From a bacterium (GTDB taxonomy: Bacteria > Thermosulfidibacterota > Thermosulfidibacteria > Thermosulfidibacterales > Thermosulfidibacteraceae), in assembly GCA_027037155.1 (NCBI GenBank), contig JALWBK010000248.1:1-6700 (forward strand): DNA of 6,700 nucleotides. Direction: 5' to 3'. Both the position numbers and the translations under genes were made by a program. Position 1 is the stretch's first letter. Each line of letters begins with the position of its first letter. A model generated the notes under the pieces. The model saw only the letters and a program-made list of their open reading frames with translations, was not told where the DNA came from and made no database searches. Of the stretch, positions 1-6,281 are shown one piece after another.

Positions 1-1
1 G

Positions 2-694
2 TACATTATAAGACTCCAGAGGGAGATGCAAAAAAGCACCTTTGAGAAGGTGTGCAAGAGAGAGGGACTTCCCATTGTAAAGGTGAAGCTCTCCCCTGTT
101 TCCAAGATAGACCTTCCTAAAAAGGTGATTGAGAAGGCTCTCAATATAGAGGAGGACAAGCCCTCACCGGTTATTAGAACAGATAAGGGCTTCTATGTTT
201 TGGTGGTTACCAGGAGGATCCCTTCCCGTATCCCTTCCTTTGAGGAGGTGCAGCCTGAGGTGGTGCAGAGGATAAAGGTCCAAAAAGCTCCACAGGCTGC
301 CCAAGAGTGGGCTGAAAAACTTATTGCAGAAAACGGTACCTTGAGAGAGATTGTGAAGAAGAAGCAGCTTAAGTACAAGGTTAGTACCAGCGACTACTTC
401 ACCCGCAAAGAGGGGCTCAAGATCGGAAAAGAGGTCTACAAGAGGGTGGCTTTTAAGGCTCTTCAGCTGAAGTTGCATCAGAAGGGGTATGCCCTTGAAA
501 ATGGCAAGTTGGTGGTCTTTGAGGTGGTGGACTTTAAGGAGCCGACCAAGGAGGAACTGAAAAAGGAGGCCGATAAGTTAAAGCCCTATCTGCTTTCCAC
601 CAAGAGAGAGGAGGTGTGGGCTACCTTTGTTAGAGAGGCGAAGGAGCGTACTCCTGTAAAGCTCAACCAGAAGGTATGGGAGGCCTTTAGATGA
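2..694 (+). CDS. PpiC/SurA/PpiD-like peptidyl-prolyl isomerase or periplasmic chaperone, C-terminal part (5' end outside window)
   Basis: The reading frame is open from base 2, so the gene starts upstream of the window; the ATG at 26 is only an internal methionine. The visible part begins in the end of a parvulin (rotamase) domain: a Phe-Glu-x-Val-Cys-Lys-Arg-Glu-Gly-Leu stretch, then a [14 protein letters not shown] stretch and an Ile-Pro-Ser-Phe-Glu-Glu-Val segment, which together are the usual end of PpiC-type domains. After it comes a long Lys/Glu-rich helical tail like the C-terminal region of PpiD and SurA-like proteins. Members of this family help fold exported proteins outside the cytoplasmic membrane; the signal peptide or membrane anchor would be upstream and cannot be seen. 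The stop codon overlaps the pyrR start (ATGA), so the two are probably co-translated. The family is fairly sure; which member (PpiD, PrsA or SurA type) is not. Confidence 0.75.
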   Translation, partial: YIIRLQREMQKSTFEKVCKREGLPIVKVKLSPVSKIDLPKKVIEKALNIEEDKPSPVIRTDKGFYVLVVTRRIPSRIPSFEEVQPEVVQRIKVQKAPQAAQEWAEKLIAENGTLREIVKKKQLKYKVSTSDYFTRKEGLKIGKEVYKRVAFKALQLKLHQKGYALENGKLVVFEVVDFKEPTKEELKKEADKLKPYLLSTKREEVWATFVREAKERTPVKLNQKVWEAFR

Positions 695-1221
695 AGCTGA
701 AAAAGGTGCTTATGGACAAAAGTGAAATAGAGAGGACGTTGAACCGCATGGCCCATGAGATTGTGGAGAGGAACAAGGGAGTTGAGGACTTGTGTCTTGT
801 GGGAATAAGGCGAAGGGGTGATATCCTCGCTGAAAGAATAGCGAAAATCCTTAAAAGCATAGAGGGTAAGGAGATGCCTGTAGGAGCCTTAGACATAACC
901 TTGTACAGGGATGATCTCAGTCTGCTCAGTACCGCTCCGGTGGTCAGAAAGAGCGTTATTCCCTGTGATATTACAGATAAAGTGGTGGTGATTGTGGATG
1001 ATGTGATCTTTACTGGAAGAACCGTGAGGGCTGCTATAGATGCCATAATGGACTACGGAAGGCCCAAATGCATCCAGTTGGCCGTTCTGGTTGATAGGGG
1101 CCATAGGGAGCTTCCCATCCATCCGGACTACGTGGGCAAGGTCATACCCACCTCTAAGGATGAGAACGTTATGGTGTTGCTTGAGGAAGTGGACGGTGAA
1201 GAAGCGGTAGGCATCTGTTAG
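691..1221 (+). CDS. pyrR: Bifunctional pyr operon regulator / uracil phosphoribosyltransferase PyrR
   Basis: PyrR binds pyr mRNA in response to UMP/UTP in Bacillus-type systems, and also makes UMP from uracil and PRPP. The 176-residue length is normal. Seen in the sequence: the PRPP loop [17 protein letters not shown] at about residues 99-115 with the acidic pair D103-D104, a GIRRRG loop at 38-43, a DITLYRDD segment at 68-75, and [10 protein letters not shown] near 134-143, all hallmarks of PyrR. The start is set by homology of the N-terminus and by GGGAGG at 678-683, seven bases ahead. The ATG overlaps the stop of the upstream isomerase gene. pyrB follows after 13 bp, so both pyrimidine genes are likely on one message. 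Arg19 and His22, known in B. subtilis PyrR to matter for RNA binding, are kept, but position 18 is Asn where B. subtilis has Thr (residue numbers from memory). Confidence 0.96.
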   Translation: MKLKKVLMDKSEIERTLNRMAHEIVERNKGVEDLCLVGIRRRGDILAERIAKILKSIEGKEMPVGALDITLYRDDLSLLSTAPVVRKSVIPCDITDKVVVIVDDVIFTGRTVRAAIDAIMDYGRPKCIQLAVLVDRGHRELPIHPDYVGKVIPTSKDENVMVLLEEVDGEEAVGIC

Positions 1222-1234
1222 CGGAGGATAAAGC

Positions 1235-2149
1235 ATGTTTAAAAGAAAGCATCTTTTGGGGATAAGGGAGCTGGAAAGGGAAGAGATAGAGGCGATTCTT
1301 GAGTCGGCCTCTTCCATGAAGGAGGTGCTGACCAGGGAGATTAAGAAGGTCCCGACTTTAAGGGGGAAAACCGTTGCCAACCTCTTCTTTGAGCCAAGCA
1401 CGAGGACTCGTACCTCTTTTGAAATTGCGGCGAAGAGGCTTTCCGCAGATGTGGTGAATTTCTCCTCTGCAGGAAGCAGTATCTCAAAGGGAGAGACCCT
1501 TAAGGATACCGTGTTGAACATTGAGGCAATGGTTGTGGACGCCATAGTGGTGAGGCACAAAAGTGAGGGGGTTCCTTGGTATATAGCTACCTTTTCAAAG
1601 GCTTCTGTTATAAATGCGGGAGATGGAAAGAACGAGCATCCTACACAGGCGTTGCTTGATACATTCACCATCCTTGAAAAGAAGGGGCGCGTGGAGGGCC
1701 TCAACGTTGCTATTGTGGGTGATATTGCCCACAGCAGGGTGGCCAGGTCCAACATCTGGGCGTTAAAGAAGTTGGGTGCCAATCCCATTGTTGTGGGTCC
1801 CCCCACTATGATCCCTCCCTATATTGATGCCCTTGAGGTGGAACAGGCAGGTTCCATTGATGAGGTGATAGAGGATGCGAATGTTATCATGATGCTGAGG
1901 ATTCAGAAGGAGAGGATGAAGTCTCCCCTATTCCCCTCTATAAGGGAGTACTCCCGTCTGTTTGGATTGAATGCGAAAAGACTTGAGAGGGCAAAGCCCG
2001 ACGTGATAGTTATGCATCCTGGTCCTGTCAACTGGGGAGTGGAGTTGTCCCCTGATGTGATGGATTTTCCCAACAACGTGATACTAAACCAGGTCACCAA
2101 TGGTGTTGCTGTAAGAATGGCGGTACTTTACCTTCTATTAGGCGCATGA
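1235..2149 (+). CDS. pyrB: Aspartate carbamoyltransferase catalytic chain
   Basis: Joins carbamoyl phosphate to L-aspartate, the committed step of de novo pyrimidine synthesis in the cytoplasm; the catalytic chain works as a trimer. At 304 residues it has the normal length. Visible motifs: the carbamoyl-phosphate loop [13 protein letters not shown] (51-63), [11 protein letters not shown] (82-92) with K85 as the lysine donated by the neighbouring subunit, VVRH (105-108), HPTQALLD (135-142), the aspartate-domain segment [13 protein letters not shown] (161-173), MMLRIQKER (219-227) and [11 protein letters not shown] (260-270). These separate it from ornithine carbamoyltransferase, which has a different aspartate/ornithine loop. 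GGAGG at 1223-1227 sits seven bases before the ATG. The chain is not fused to dihydroorotase, and no regulatory pyrI or pyrC follows in the window; the next gene, tsaE, overlaps the stop codon. Its expression probably depends on the upstream promoter shared with pyrR. Confidence 0.97.
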   Translation: MFKRKHLLGIRELEREEIEAILESASSMKEVLTREIKKVPTLRGKTVANLFFEPSTRTRTSFEIAAKRLSADVVNFSSAGSSISKGETLKDTVLNIEAMVVDAIVVRHKSEGVPWYIATFSKASVINAGDGKNEHPTQALLDTFTILEKKGRVEGLNVAIVGDIAHSRVARSNIWALKKLGANPIVVGPPTMIPPYIDALEVEQAGSIDEVIEDANVIMMLRIQKERMKSPLFPSIREYSRLFGLNAKRLERAKPDVIVMHPGPVNWGVELSPDVMDFPNNVILNQVTNGVAVRMAVLYLLLGA

Positions 2150-2562
2150 AGAAGGTTACTATAAGCGAAGAGGAGACCATAGCCTTTGCCGAGGGTTTGG
2201 CTAAAGAGTTAGACGCTGGCTATCTTGTGCTGCTTTCTGGGGAGCTTGGGGCTGGAAAGACCCGTTTTGCTAAGGGTATTGCCAAGGGACTGGAAGTTAA
2301 GGAGGCTGTGACCAGTCCCACCTTCACCATCGTGAACGAGTATGAGGGCAGGATTCCCGTTTATCATATAGATCTATATAGGCTGGAGAGTTTTCCTCTT
2401 GAAGATATCTCTTTGGAGGAGATGCTGGAGGAAGGGGTGGTTATGGTGGAGTGGTGGGAGAAGGATAAGGATCTCTTTTTGTCTATAAAGCCCAGGGTTG
2501 AGGTTTACCTGAAGGTCCTTTCGGAAAGCAAGAGGGAGATAGAGGTGAAGTGGTGCAGGTAG
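2146..2562 (+). CDS. tsaE: tRNA threonylcarbamoyladenosine (t6A) biosynthesis ATPase TsaE
   Basis: TsaE is the bacterial P-loop ATPase that works with TsaB and TsaD to place threonylcarbamoyl on A37 of ANN-decoding tRNAs. The 138-residue protein shows the family signature in order: Walker A GELGAGKT (32-39), TSPTF (56-60) with the conserved threonine and serine of the switch region, HIDLYRL (74-80), and VEWWEK (101-106) in the place of the usual V-E-W-x-E motif. The ATG overlaps the pyrB stop as ATGA, and there is only a weak purine stretch ahead of it, so translation is probably coupled to pyrB. The 3' end overlaps the start of the ubiA gene. The neighbours are functionally unrelated; tsaB and tsaD are not in the window. 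The family call is secure. Confidence 0.95.
   Translation: MKKVTISEEETIAFAEGLAKELDAGYLVLLSGELGAGKTRFAKGIAKGLEVKEAVTSPTFTIVNEYEGRIPVYHIDLYRLESFPLEDISLEEMLEEGVVMVEWWEKDKDLFLSIKPRVEVYLKVLSESKREIEVKWCR
2542..2548 (+). promoter_or_regulatory. Shine-Dalgarno inside tsaE that decides the ubiA start
   Basis: GAGGTGA lies in the last codons of tsaE. It gives useful spacing to a GTG at 2553 (about 4-5 bases) and is too close to the GTG at 2550 for the ordinary geometry. A third GTG at 2562 overlaps the tsaE stop (TAGTG) but is 13 bases away. GTG at 2553 is therefore the best ribosomal start and 2550 the longest one; protein similarity cannot choose between them because only one residue differs. Confidence 0.5.
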
Positions 2563-3413
2563 TGGAAAAGGCAAGAAAGCTACTTGATATGATAAAGTTT
2601 CCACACACTGTGTTTGCCCTCCCCTTTGCTTTGACCTCTGCGGTTATTGCGGCTAAAGGTATTCCCGATTTGAGGACCCTCTTTTGGATCCTTGTAGCCA
2701 TGGTTGGTGCAAGATCTGGAGCCATGGCCTTCAACAGGTGGGCTGATGCCGAGATTGATGCCCTAAATCCCAGAACCAAGGACAGGCACATCCCCAAAGG
2801 TGAGATAAAGAAGAGCCATGCACTTATCTTTTGTGTTGTCTCCTACGCCCTGTTGGTTGTTGCCGCTTACAATTTGAACCCCTTGTGCTTTTATCTTTCC
2901 CCCGTTGCTATCTTGGTTACCGCTGGCTACTCGTACACCAAGAGATTCACCTGGGCTTCACATCTGATTCTGGGACTGGCCCTTTCTATGGCTCCCATTG
3001 GTGCGTGGATAGCGGTGAAAGGAAAATTTGAACTGACTCCCCTTCTTCTCGGAGCTGCCGTTCTCTTCTGGGTGGCTGGGTTTGATGTGCTTTACGCCCT
3101 GCAGGATGTAGAATTTGACAGAAGATACGGTCTCTACTCAATCCCCCGGTTCTTGGGGGTGGGAAAGAGCATCTGGGTAGCGAGGATCTTTCACATTATT
3201 ACCATAGCCTTTCTGATATGGGTTAGGGAGGCAACTCCCTATTTAGATGGTCTCTTTACCGCGGGCATTGTGGTGGCTGCCTGCTTGCTCTTTTACGAGC
3301 ATCAGCTCGTGAAGCCGGATGATCTCTCCAAGCTTGATGTGGCCTTCTTCAACATGAACGGCTATCTTAGTGTAGAGGTGTTCGTATTCACCCTGCTGGA
3401 TCTGCTCTTTTAG
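2550..3413 (+). CDS. ubiA: UbiA-family polyprenyltransferase, probably for menaquinone (MqnP/UbiA type)
   Basis: Integral membrane enzyme that attaches an isoprenoid chain to an aromatic acid during quinone synthesis. The first aspartate-rich motif, NRWADAEID (62-70), and the second, ALQDVEFD (183-190), are both present; they bind Mg2+ and the prenyl diphosphate. The N-terminal IKFPHTVFALPFAL (15-28) is typical of the family. About eight to nine hydrophobic segments span the 287 residues, which is normal. The start is GTG, at 2550 or more likely 2553, inside the tsaE end. In organisms using the futalosine route this branch (often annotated as a 4-hydroxybenzoate prenyltransferase) acts as MqnP on a naphthoate intermediate; I infer that role from the likely lineage, since no mqn gene lies nearby. 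The gene ends the plus-strand string. There is no convincing terminator after it, and a new promoter starts 13 bp past the stop. Confidence 0.9.
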   Translation: MVQVVEKARKLLDMIKFPHTVFALPFALTSAVIAAKGIPDLRTLFWILVAMVGARSGAMAFNRWADAEIDALNPRTKDRHIPKGEIKKSHALIFCVVSYALLVVAAYNLNPLCFYLSPVAILVTAGYSYTKRFTWASHLILGLALSMAPIGAWIAVKGKFELTPLLLGAAVLFWVAGFDVLYALQDVEFDRRYGLYSIPRFLGVGKSIWVARIFHIITIAFLIWVREATPYLDGLFTAGIVVAACLLFYEHQLVKPDDLSKLDVAFFNMNGYLSVEVFVFTLLDLLF

Positions 3414-3425
3414 CGCATTTTTAGG

Positions 3426-3455
3426 TTGACAAAGATTGCTTGAAAATGTTTTAAT
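3426..3455 (+). promoter_or_regulatory. Sigma-70-type promoter for the inositol phosphate operon
   Basis: A perfect -35 TTGACA at 3426-3431 and a five-of-six -10 TTTAAT at 3450-3455 are separated by 18 bases, with an extended TG at 3447-3448. It lies in the only substantial intergenic gap, directly upstream of the inositol phosphate synthase gene. Transcription would start near 3462, giving a leader of about 66 nt. The -10 overlaps a ten-base perfect palindrome (TTTAATTAAA, 3450-3459) that could be an operator or chance AT-rich symmetry. Confidence 0.75.
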
Positions 3456-3466
3456 TAAACAAGGCT

Positions 3467-3485
3467 GCAGAGTTGGTCTCTCTGC
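3467..3485 (+). promoter_or_regulatory. Leader hairpin 1 in the 5' UTR of the inositol phosphate operon
   Basis: GCAGAG (3467-3472) can pair with CTCTGC (3480-3485) around a seven-base loop. It would form in the first bases of the predicted transcript. No T-run follows, so it is not an intrinsic terminator. It may stabilise the message or be part of a regulatory leader. Confidence 0.35.
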
Positions 3486-3491
3486 TGTTCG

Positions 3492-3502
3492 CTGCTTCGC
3501 AG
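3492..3502 (+). promoter_or_regulatory. Leader hairpin 2 in the 5' UTR of the inositol phosphate operon
   Basis: CTGC (3492-3495) pairs with GCAG (3499-3502) around a three-base TTC loop. The same GCAG could instead pair with the CTGC at 3482-3485 of hairpin 1, so two alternative folds are possible. The stem is only four pairs and may be of no consequence. Confidence 0.25.
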
Positions 3503-3515
3503 TATCACCGGTAAC

Positions 3516-3523
3516 AGGAGGTG
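3516..3523 (+). promoter_or_regulatory. Strong Shine-Dalgarno of the inositol phosphate synthase gene
   Basis: AGGAGGTG with its GGAGG core six bases ahead of the ATG at 3528 is close to the ideal ribosome binding site and fixes this start. The bases GGTG at 3520-3523 could pair with CACC at 3506-3509, a weak four-pair helix that would partly cover the site. Confidence 0.85.
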
Positions 3524-3527
3524 TTCC

Positions 3528-4712
3528 ATGAAGGTGTGGCTTGTTGGAATGTACGGTGCCGTTGCTACCACTACTGTGGCAGGAGCGGTTGCCTTAAGGA
3601 AAGGGCTCACTGACAGAACTGGACTTGTAACTGAGCTTGATGAGTTTAACGGCATTAATGAGTACGCTCCTTTGGATGATATTCAGTTTGGCGGTCATGA
3701 GATTAGGGATTTGACCTCCACTTTAATGGAGGCCACTTTGGAGCATCTTAAGCTCAATGAGCATTTCCCCTTAAAGATTTTTGAAGCTATAAAGGATGAT
3801 CTCAAGTGCTATAAGGCCAAGAAGGGAACCGCCATCAATTGTGGTTCTGGTGTGGCCGAGTTTAAGAACACCGAGACCTTGGAATCGGAAGGATTGACCC
3901 TTAGACAGATAACGGACAGGCTCATGAGGGATCTTGAGGAGTTTGCCGATGATGACACGGTGGTTATAAACGTTGCTTCAACTGAGCCTGTGGTGGAATT
4001 CAATGAAGAGTATCACTCATCCATTGAGGGCTTTGAGAGACTGTTGGATGAGGATAGGAAGGACCTTGTCACTGCAAGTATGCTTTACGCCTATGCGGCT
4101 TTGAAGCTTGGCATACCTTATGGAAACTTTACGCCCAGTGTGGGCTCTTCTCTTCCTGCTTTGAAAGAGCTTGCGCTGAAAAATGGTGTGCCCCATGCTG
4201 GTAACGATGGGAAAACCGGTGAAACCTACATGAAGACCACCATTGCTCCCGGTTTTGTGTACAGGAACCTGAAGATACTGGGATGGATGAGCTACAACAT
4301 TTTGGGTGATTATGACGGTATGGTTCTGAACCACAAGGATAACAGGAAGAGCAAGATCATTTCCAAGGACAGCACACTGTACAAGCTGCTTGGCTACAAC
4401 CCCTTCACCATCACGGAGATTAACTTCTTCCCCAGCCTTGTGGACAACAAGACCGCCTTTAACTTCATTCACTTTGAGGGATTCCTCGGTAAGAAGATGA
4501 AGCTCTATTTCATCTGGGATGGTATAGACGCGATACTTGCGGCTCCTCTCGTGATAGACATAGCCAGAACCCTGTTGTTTGCCAAAAAGAAGGGGCTGTC
4601 CGGTGTCATAAAGGAGATGGCTTTCTTCTTCAAAAACCCTATGGACACCAACGAGGTGAACACCCACAGGCAGTTTGAAACGTTGGTGGAATGGTTCAGG
4701 AAAAACCAGTAG
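3528..4712 (+). CDS. ino1: Archaeal-type myo-inositol-1-phosphate synthase
   Basis: Converts D-glucose-6-phosphate to L-myo-inositol-1-phosphate with bound NAD+, the first step towards inositol lipids or the solute di-myo-inositol phosphate. The 394 residues match the short archaeal/thermophile form, not the longer eukaryotic one. Visible: N-terminal dinucleotide fold VGMYGAVATTTVAG (6-19), NCGSG (104-108), NVASTEP (148-154), GNDGKTGETYMKTTIAPGF (225-243), and the NHKDNRKSKIISKD block (268-281). Lysines K276, K280, K308 and K369 line up, at a constant shift of two, with the four catalytic lysines I recall for the Archaeoglobus fulgidus enzyme (274, 278, 306, 367). It begins a new transcription unit with its own promoter and overlaps the next gene by 22 bp, which uses its product. 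Its resemblance to archaeal and Thermotoga enzymes suggests old lateral transfer among hyperthermophiles, though base composition looks like the neighbours. Confidence 0.95.
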   Translation: MKVWLVGMYGAVATTTVAGAVALRKGLTDRTGLVTELDEFNGINEYAPLDDIQFGGHEIRDLTSTLMEATLEHLKLNEHFPLKIFEAIKDDLKCYKAKKGTAINCGSGVAEFKNTETLESEGLTLRQITDRLMRDLEEFADDDTVVINVASTEPVVEFNEEYHSSIEGFERLLDEDRKDLVTASMLYAYAALKLGIPYGNFTPSVGSSLPALKELALKNGVPHAGNDGKTGETYMKTTIAPGFVYRNLKILGWMSYNILGDYDGMVLNHKDNRKSKIISKDSTLYKLLGYNPFTITEINFFPSLVDNKTAFNFIHFEGFLGKKMKLYFIWDGIDAILAAPLVIDIARTLLFAKKKGLSGVIKEMAFFFKNPMDTNEVNTHRQFETLVEWFRKNQ

Positions 4713-5956
4713 CTGTCATACTGGCTGCCGGTTTAGGGACGAGAATGGGATCAGGGGTGTGTAAGCCCCTGGTCCTGTTGTTCAACATGCCTATTATAGA
4801 ACACTCTTTGAGGGCCCTCATTGCAAGGGACTTTAATGTACTTGTGGTCTACAGCAATCCAGCGTTGAAAGAGTATCTGTATAAGCGTTTTCCCAAGGTG
4901 CAGTTTGTGAGAAACCCGCATCCCGAGAGGGAAAACGGCTATAGCCTTTACGTTGCTAAAGATTACGTCAAAGATGACTTTCTGTTGCTTATGTCCGATC
5001 ATTACTACAGCGAAAGCTTCTTTGAAAGGGCTGCTGAGGGTTGTTCACAGGATACCGCTTTTGTGAGTAGCTTCTGCCACGATCCCCAAGAGGCAACCAA
5101 GGTCAAGGTGCAAAGCGGTAAGGTTGTGGCAATCGGTAAAGGGCTTCAGGATTACAACTTTTACGATACGGGTATGTTTTACTGTACCCAAGAGGTGCTA
5201 AAGCATGCAGAGAGGCTTGTGCGTCAGAAGCACGAGGTGAAATTGGCTGAGGTGTTTCAGAGCTTGGCCGATGAGGGGAAGCTGAGTGCTGAGATTGTAG
5301 AGGGGAAGTGGATAGATATAGACACAAAAGAGGAGCTTAAGATCGCAGAGGAGATCCTGAGGGAGCAGATAGTAAAGAGCGAAGATGGGATAATTTCCAA
5401 GTGTATAAACAGAAGGGTTTCCCTTGAGATAAGTAGGTTTCTCATTAAGTACGATTTTGTCACGCCCAATAGACTCACCGTATTTTCTACCCTTATGGGA
5501 TTTATCACTGCGTTACTTTTTTACTACGGACATTACTTCATAGCCGGGCTAATGGCGCAAGTGACGTCCATCTTTGATGGATGTGATGGCGAGATTGCAA
5601 GGATAAAGCATCAAAGGAGCAGGTTCGGGGCCGTTCTTGACTCGGTGAGCGACAGATACGCTGACATTGCCATATACCTTGGCATGGCCTTATCTCTCTC
5701 CCCTACCCCGTTGAGGATGTTTGCCATGTTTTTAGCTTGCACAGGAAGCATTATTTTCAGTTACGTCTGGCATCTCACTAAGGTTAGGGTGAGGGAAGGC
5801 GGTAGGGACATGAGGCTTTTTATAACAATGATCGGTGGCGTTTTGTCAGCGATCTACCCGAAGTTTATAATCTTGACCTTGTTGGCGGTGGGACTTCTCT
5901 CTCACACCTGTGCCTTGATCTCCCTCTACAAGTTTAGGACTACATCTTCTCAATGA
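4691..5956 (+). CDS. Bifunctional CTP:inositol-1-phosphate cytidylyltransferase / di-myo-inositol-1,3'-phosphate-1'-phosphate synthase (IPCT/DIPPS)
   Basis: Makes CDP-inositol from inositol-1-phosphate and CTP, then condenses it with a second inositol-1-phosphate to give phosphorylated DIP. Residues about 6-225 are a nucleotidyltransferase domain: LAAGLGTRMG (11-20), K25-P26, MSDHYY with D103, and KWIDIDTKEEL with D209/D211. Residues about 235-421 are a membrane-bound CDP-alcohol phosphatidyltransferase domain with the complete signature D296-G297-x2-G300-x2-A303-R304, G313, D317, D321, and several hydrophobic helices (about 262-292, 325-360, 376-412). The length of 421 matches the fused enzyme of Archaeoglobus and Aquifex. 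The ATG at 4691 is secure: the frame has a stop at 4676-4678, and no other ATG precedes the nucleotide-binding motif. It lies inside the synthase gene with no well-spaced Shine-Dalgarno, so translation is probably coupled. The final phosphatase is not nearby. The 3' end overlaps the convergent chemoreceptor gene by 17 bp. A phospholipid-linked role is less likely given the fusion. Confidence 0.93.
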   Translation: MVQEKPVAVILAAGLGTRMGSGVCKPLVLLFNMPIIEHSLRALIARDFNVLVVYSNPALKEYLYKRFPKVQFVRNPHPERENGYSLYVAKDYVKDDFLLLMSDHYYSESFFERAAEGCSQDTAFVSSFCHDPQEATKVKVQSGKVVAIGKGLQDYNFYDTGMFYCTQEVLKHAERLVRQKHEVKLAEVFQSLADEGKLSAEIVEGKWIDIDTKEELKIAEEILREQIVKSEDGIISKCINRRVSLEISRFLIKYDFVTPNRLTVFSTLMGFITALLFYYGHYFIAGLMAQVTSIFDGCDGEIARIKHQRSRFGAVLDSVSDRYADIAIYLGMALSLSPTPLRMFAMFLACTGSIIFSYVWHLTKVRVREGGRDMRLFITMIGGVLSAIYPKFIILTLLAVGLLSHTCALISLYKFRTTSSQ

Positions 5957-6281
5957 CCCTGATCAATTCCCCTATCAGCTCATAGGCAGCTTCTGCTAAG
6001 ACATCTGTGTGTTCCTTTACGGCAGAAACATCTCCCCTTCTCTTGGCTTCAACGCACATAGCGGCAAACCTGTGGACATCCCTGTGTGAGGTGTGGACCT
6101 TTTTCCAGTCTATCTTTCCGTCAAGAAGCTTTTTGGCTTCATCGGAAGCAATGAATTTACCAAAATCACAGGTTTCGTGGGTTATGGCAACTAATTCATC
6201 TATCTCTGGCACCTGTATGCCTATACAGAACTCAAGGATTCTATTGACATATAGCACATGGGCTTTGATTGCATTCATCAT
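5940..6281 (-). other. CZB (chemoreceptor zinc-binding) domain within the chemotaxis receptor
   Basis: The domain forms the extreme C-terminus of the receptor. It is recognised from the order His (A-H-V-L-Y-V-N), Cys (E-T-C-D-F-G-K), then H-x3-H (SHRDVH), with a predicted four-helix bundle. In the family the Cys-Zn2+ bond is the reactive sensing element. All four ligands are present, so it should bind zinc. Confidence 0.85.

Noticed and set aside
13..27. Partial match to the PyrR RNA binding-loop consensus (CTCCAGAGGGAG)
   Set aside because: Several conserved positions differ, it lies inside the coding part of the isomerase gene, and I see no flanking stem or terminator.
889..1806. Long minus-strand open frame of 305 codons opposite pyrR and pyrB
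   Set aside because: It lies wholly against two certain genes, its translation shows no recognisable motif, and it is rich in Ser, Thr and Leu as antisense frames of such genes usually are.
3403..3422. Possible terminator at the end of ubiA (TGC/GCA or GCT/AGC pairing followed by five T)
   Set aside because: The stem is only three base pairs and cannot be extended, far below a normal intrinsic terminator.
3467..3502. Riboswitch in the leader of the inositol phosphate operon
   Set aside because: The leader is only about 66 nt and shows no known riboswitch core; I kept only the small hairpins.
4017..4667. Minus-strand open frame of 216 codons opposite the inositol phosphate synthase gene
   Set aside because: The plus-strand protein is a clear enzyme through this region; the minus frame shows no family features.
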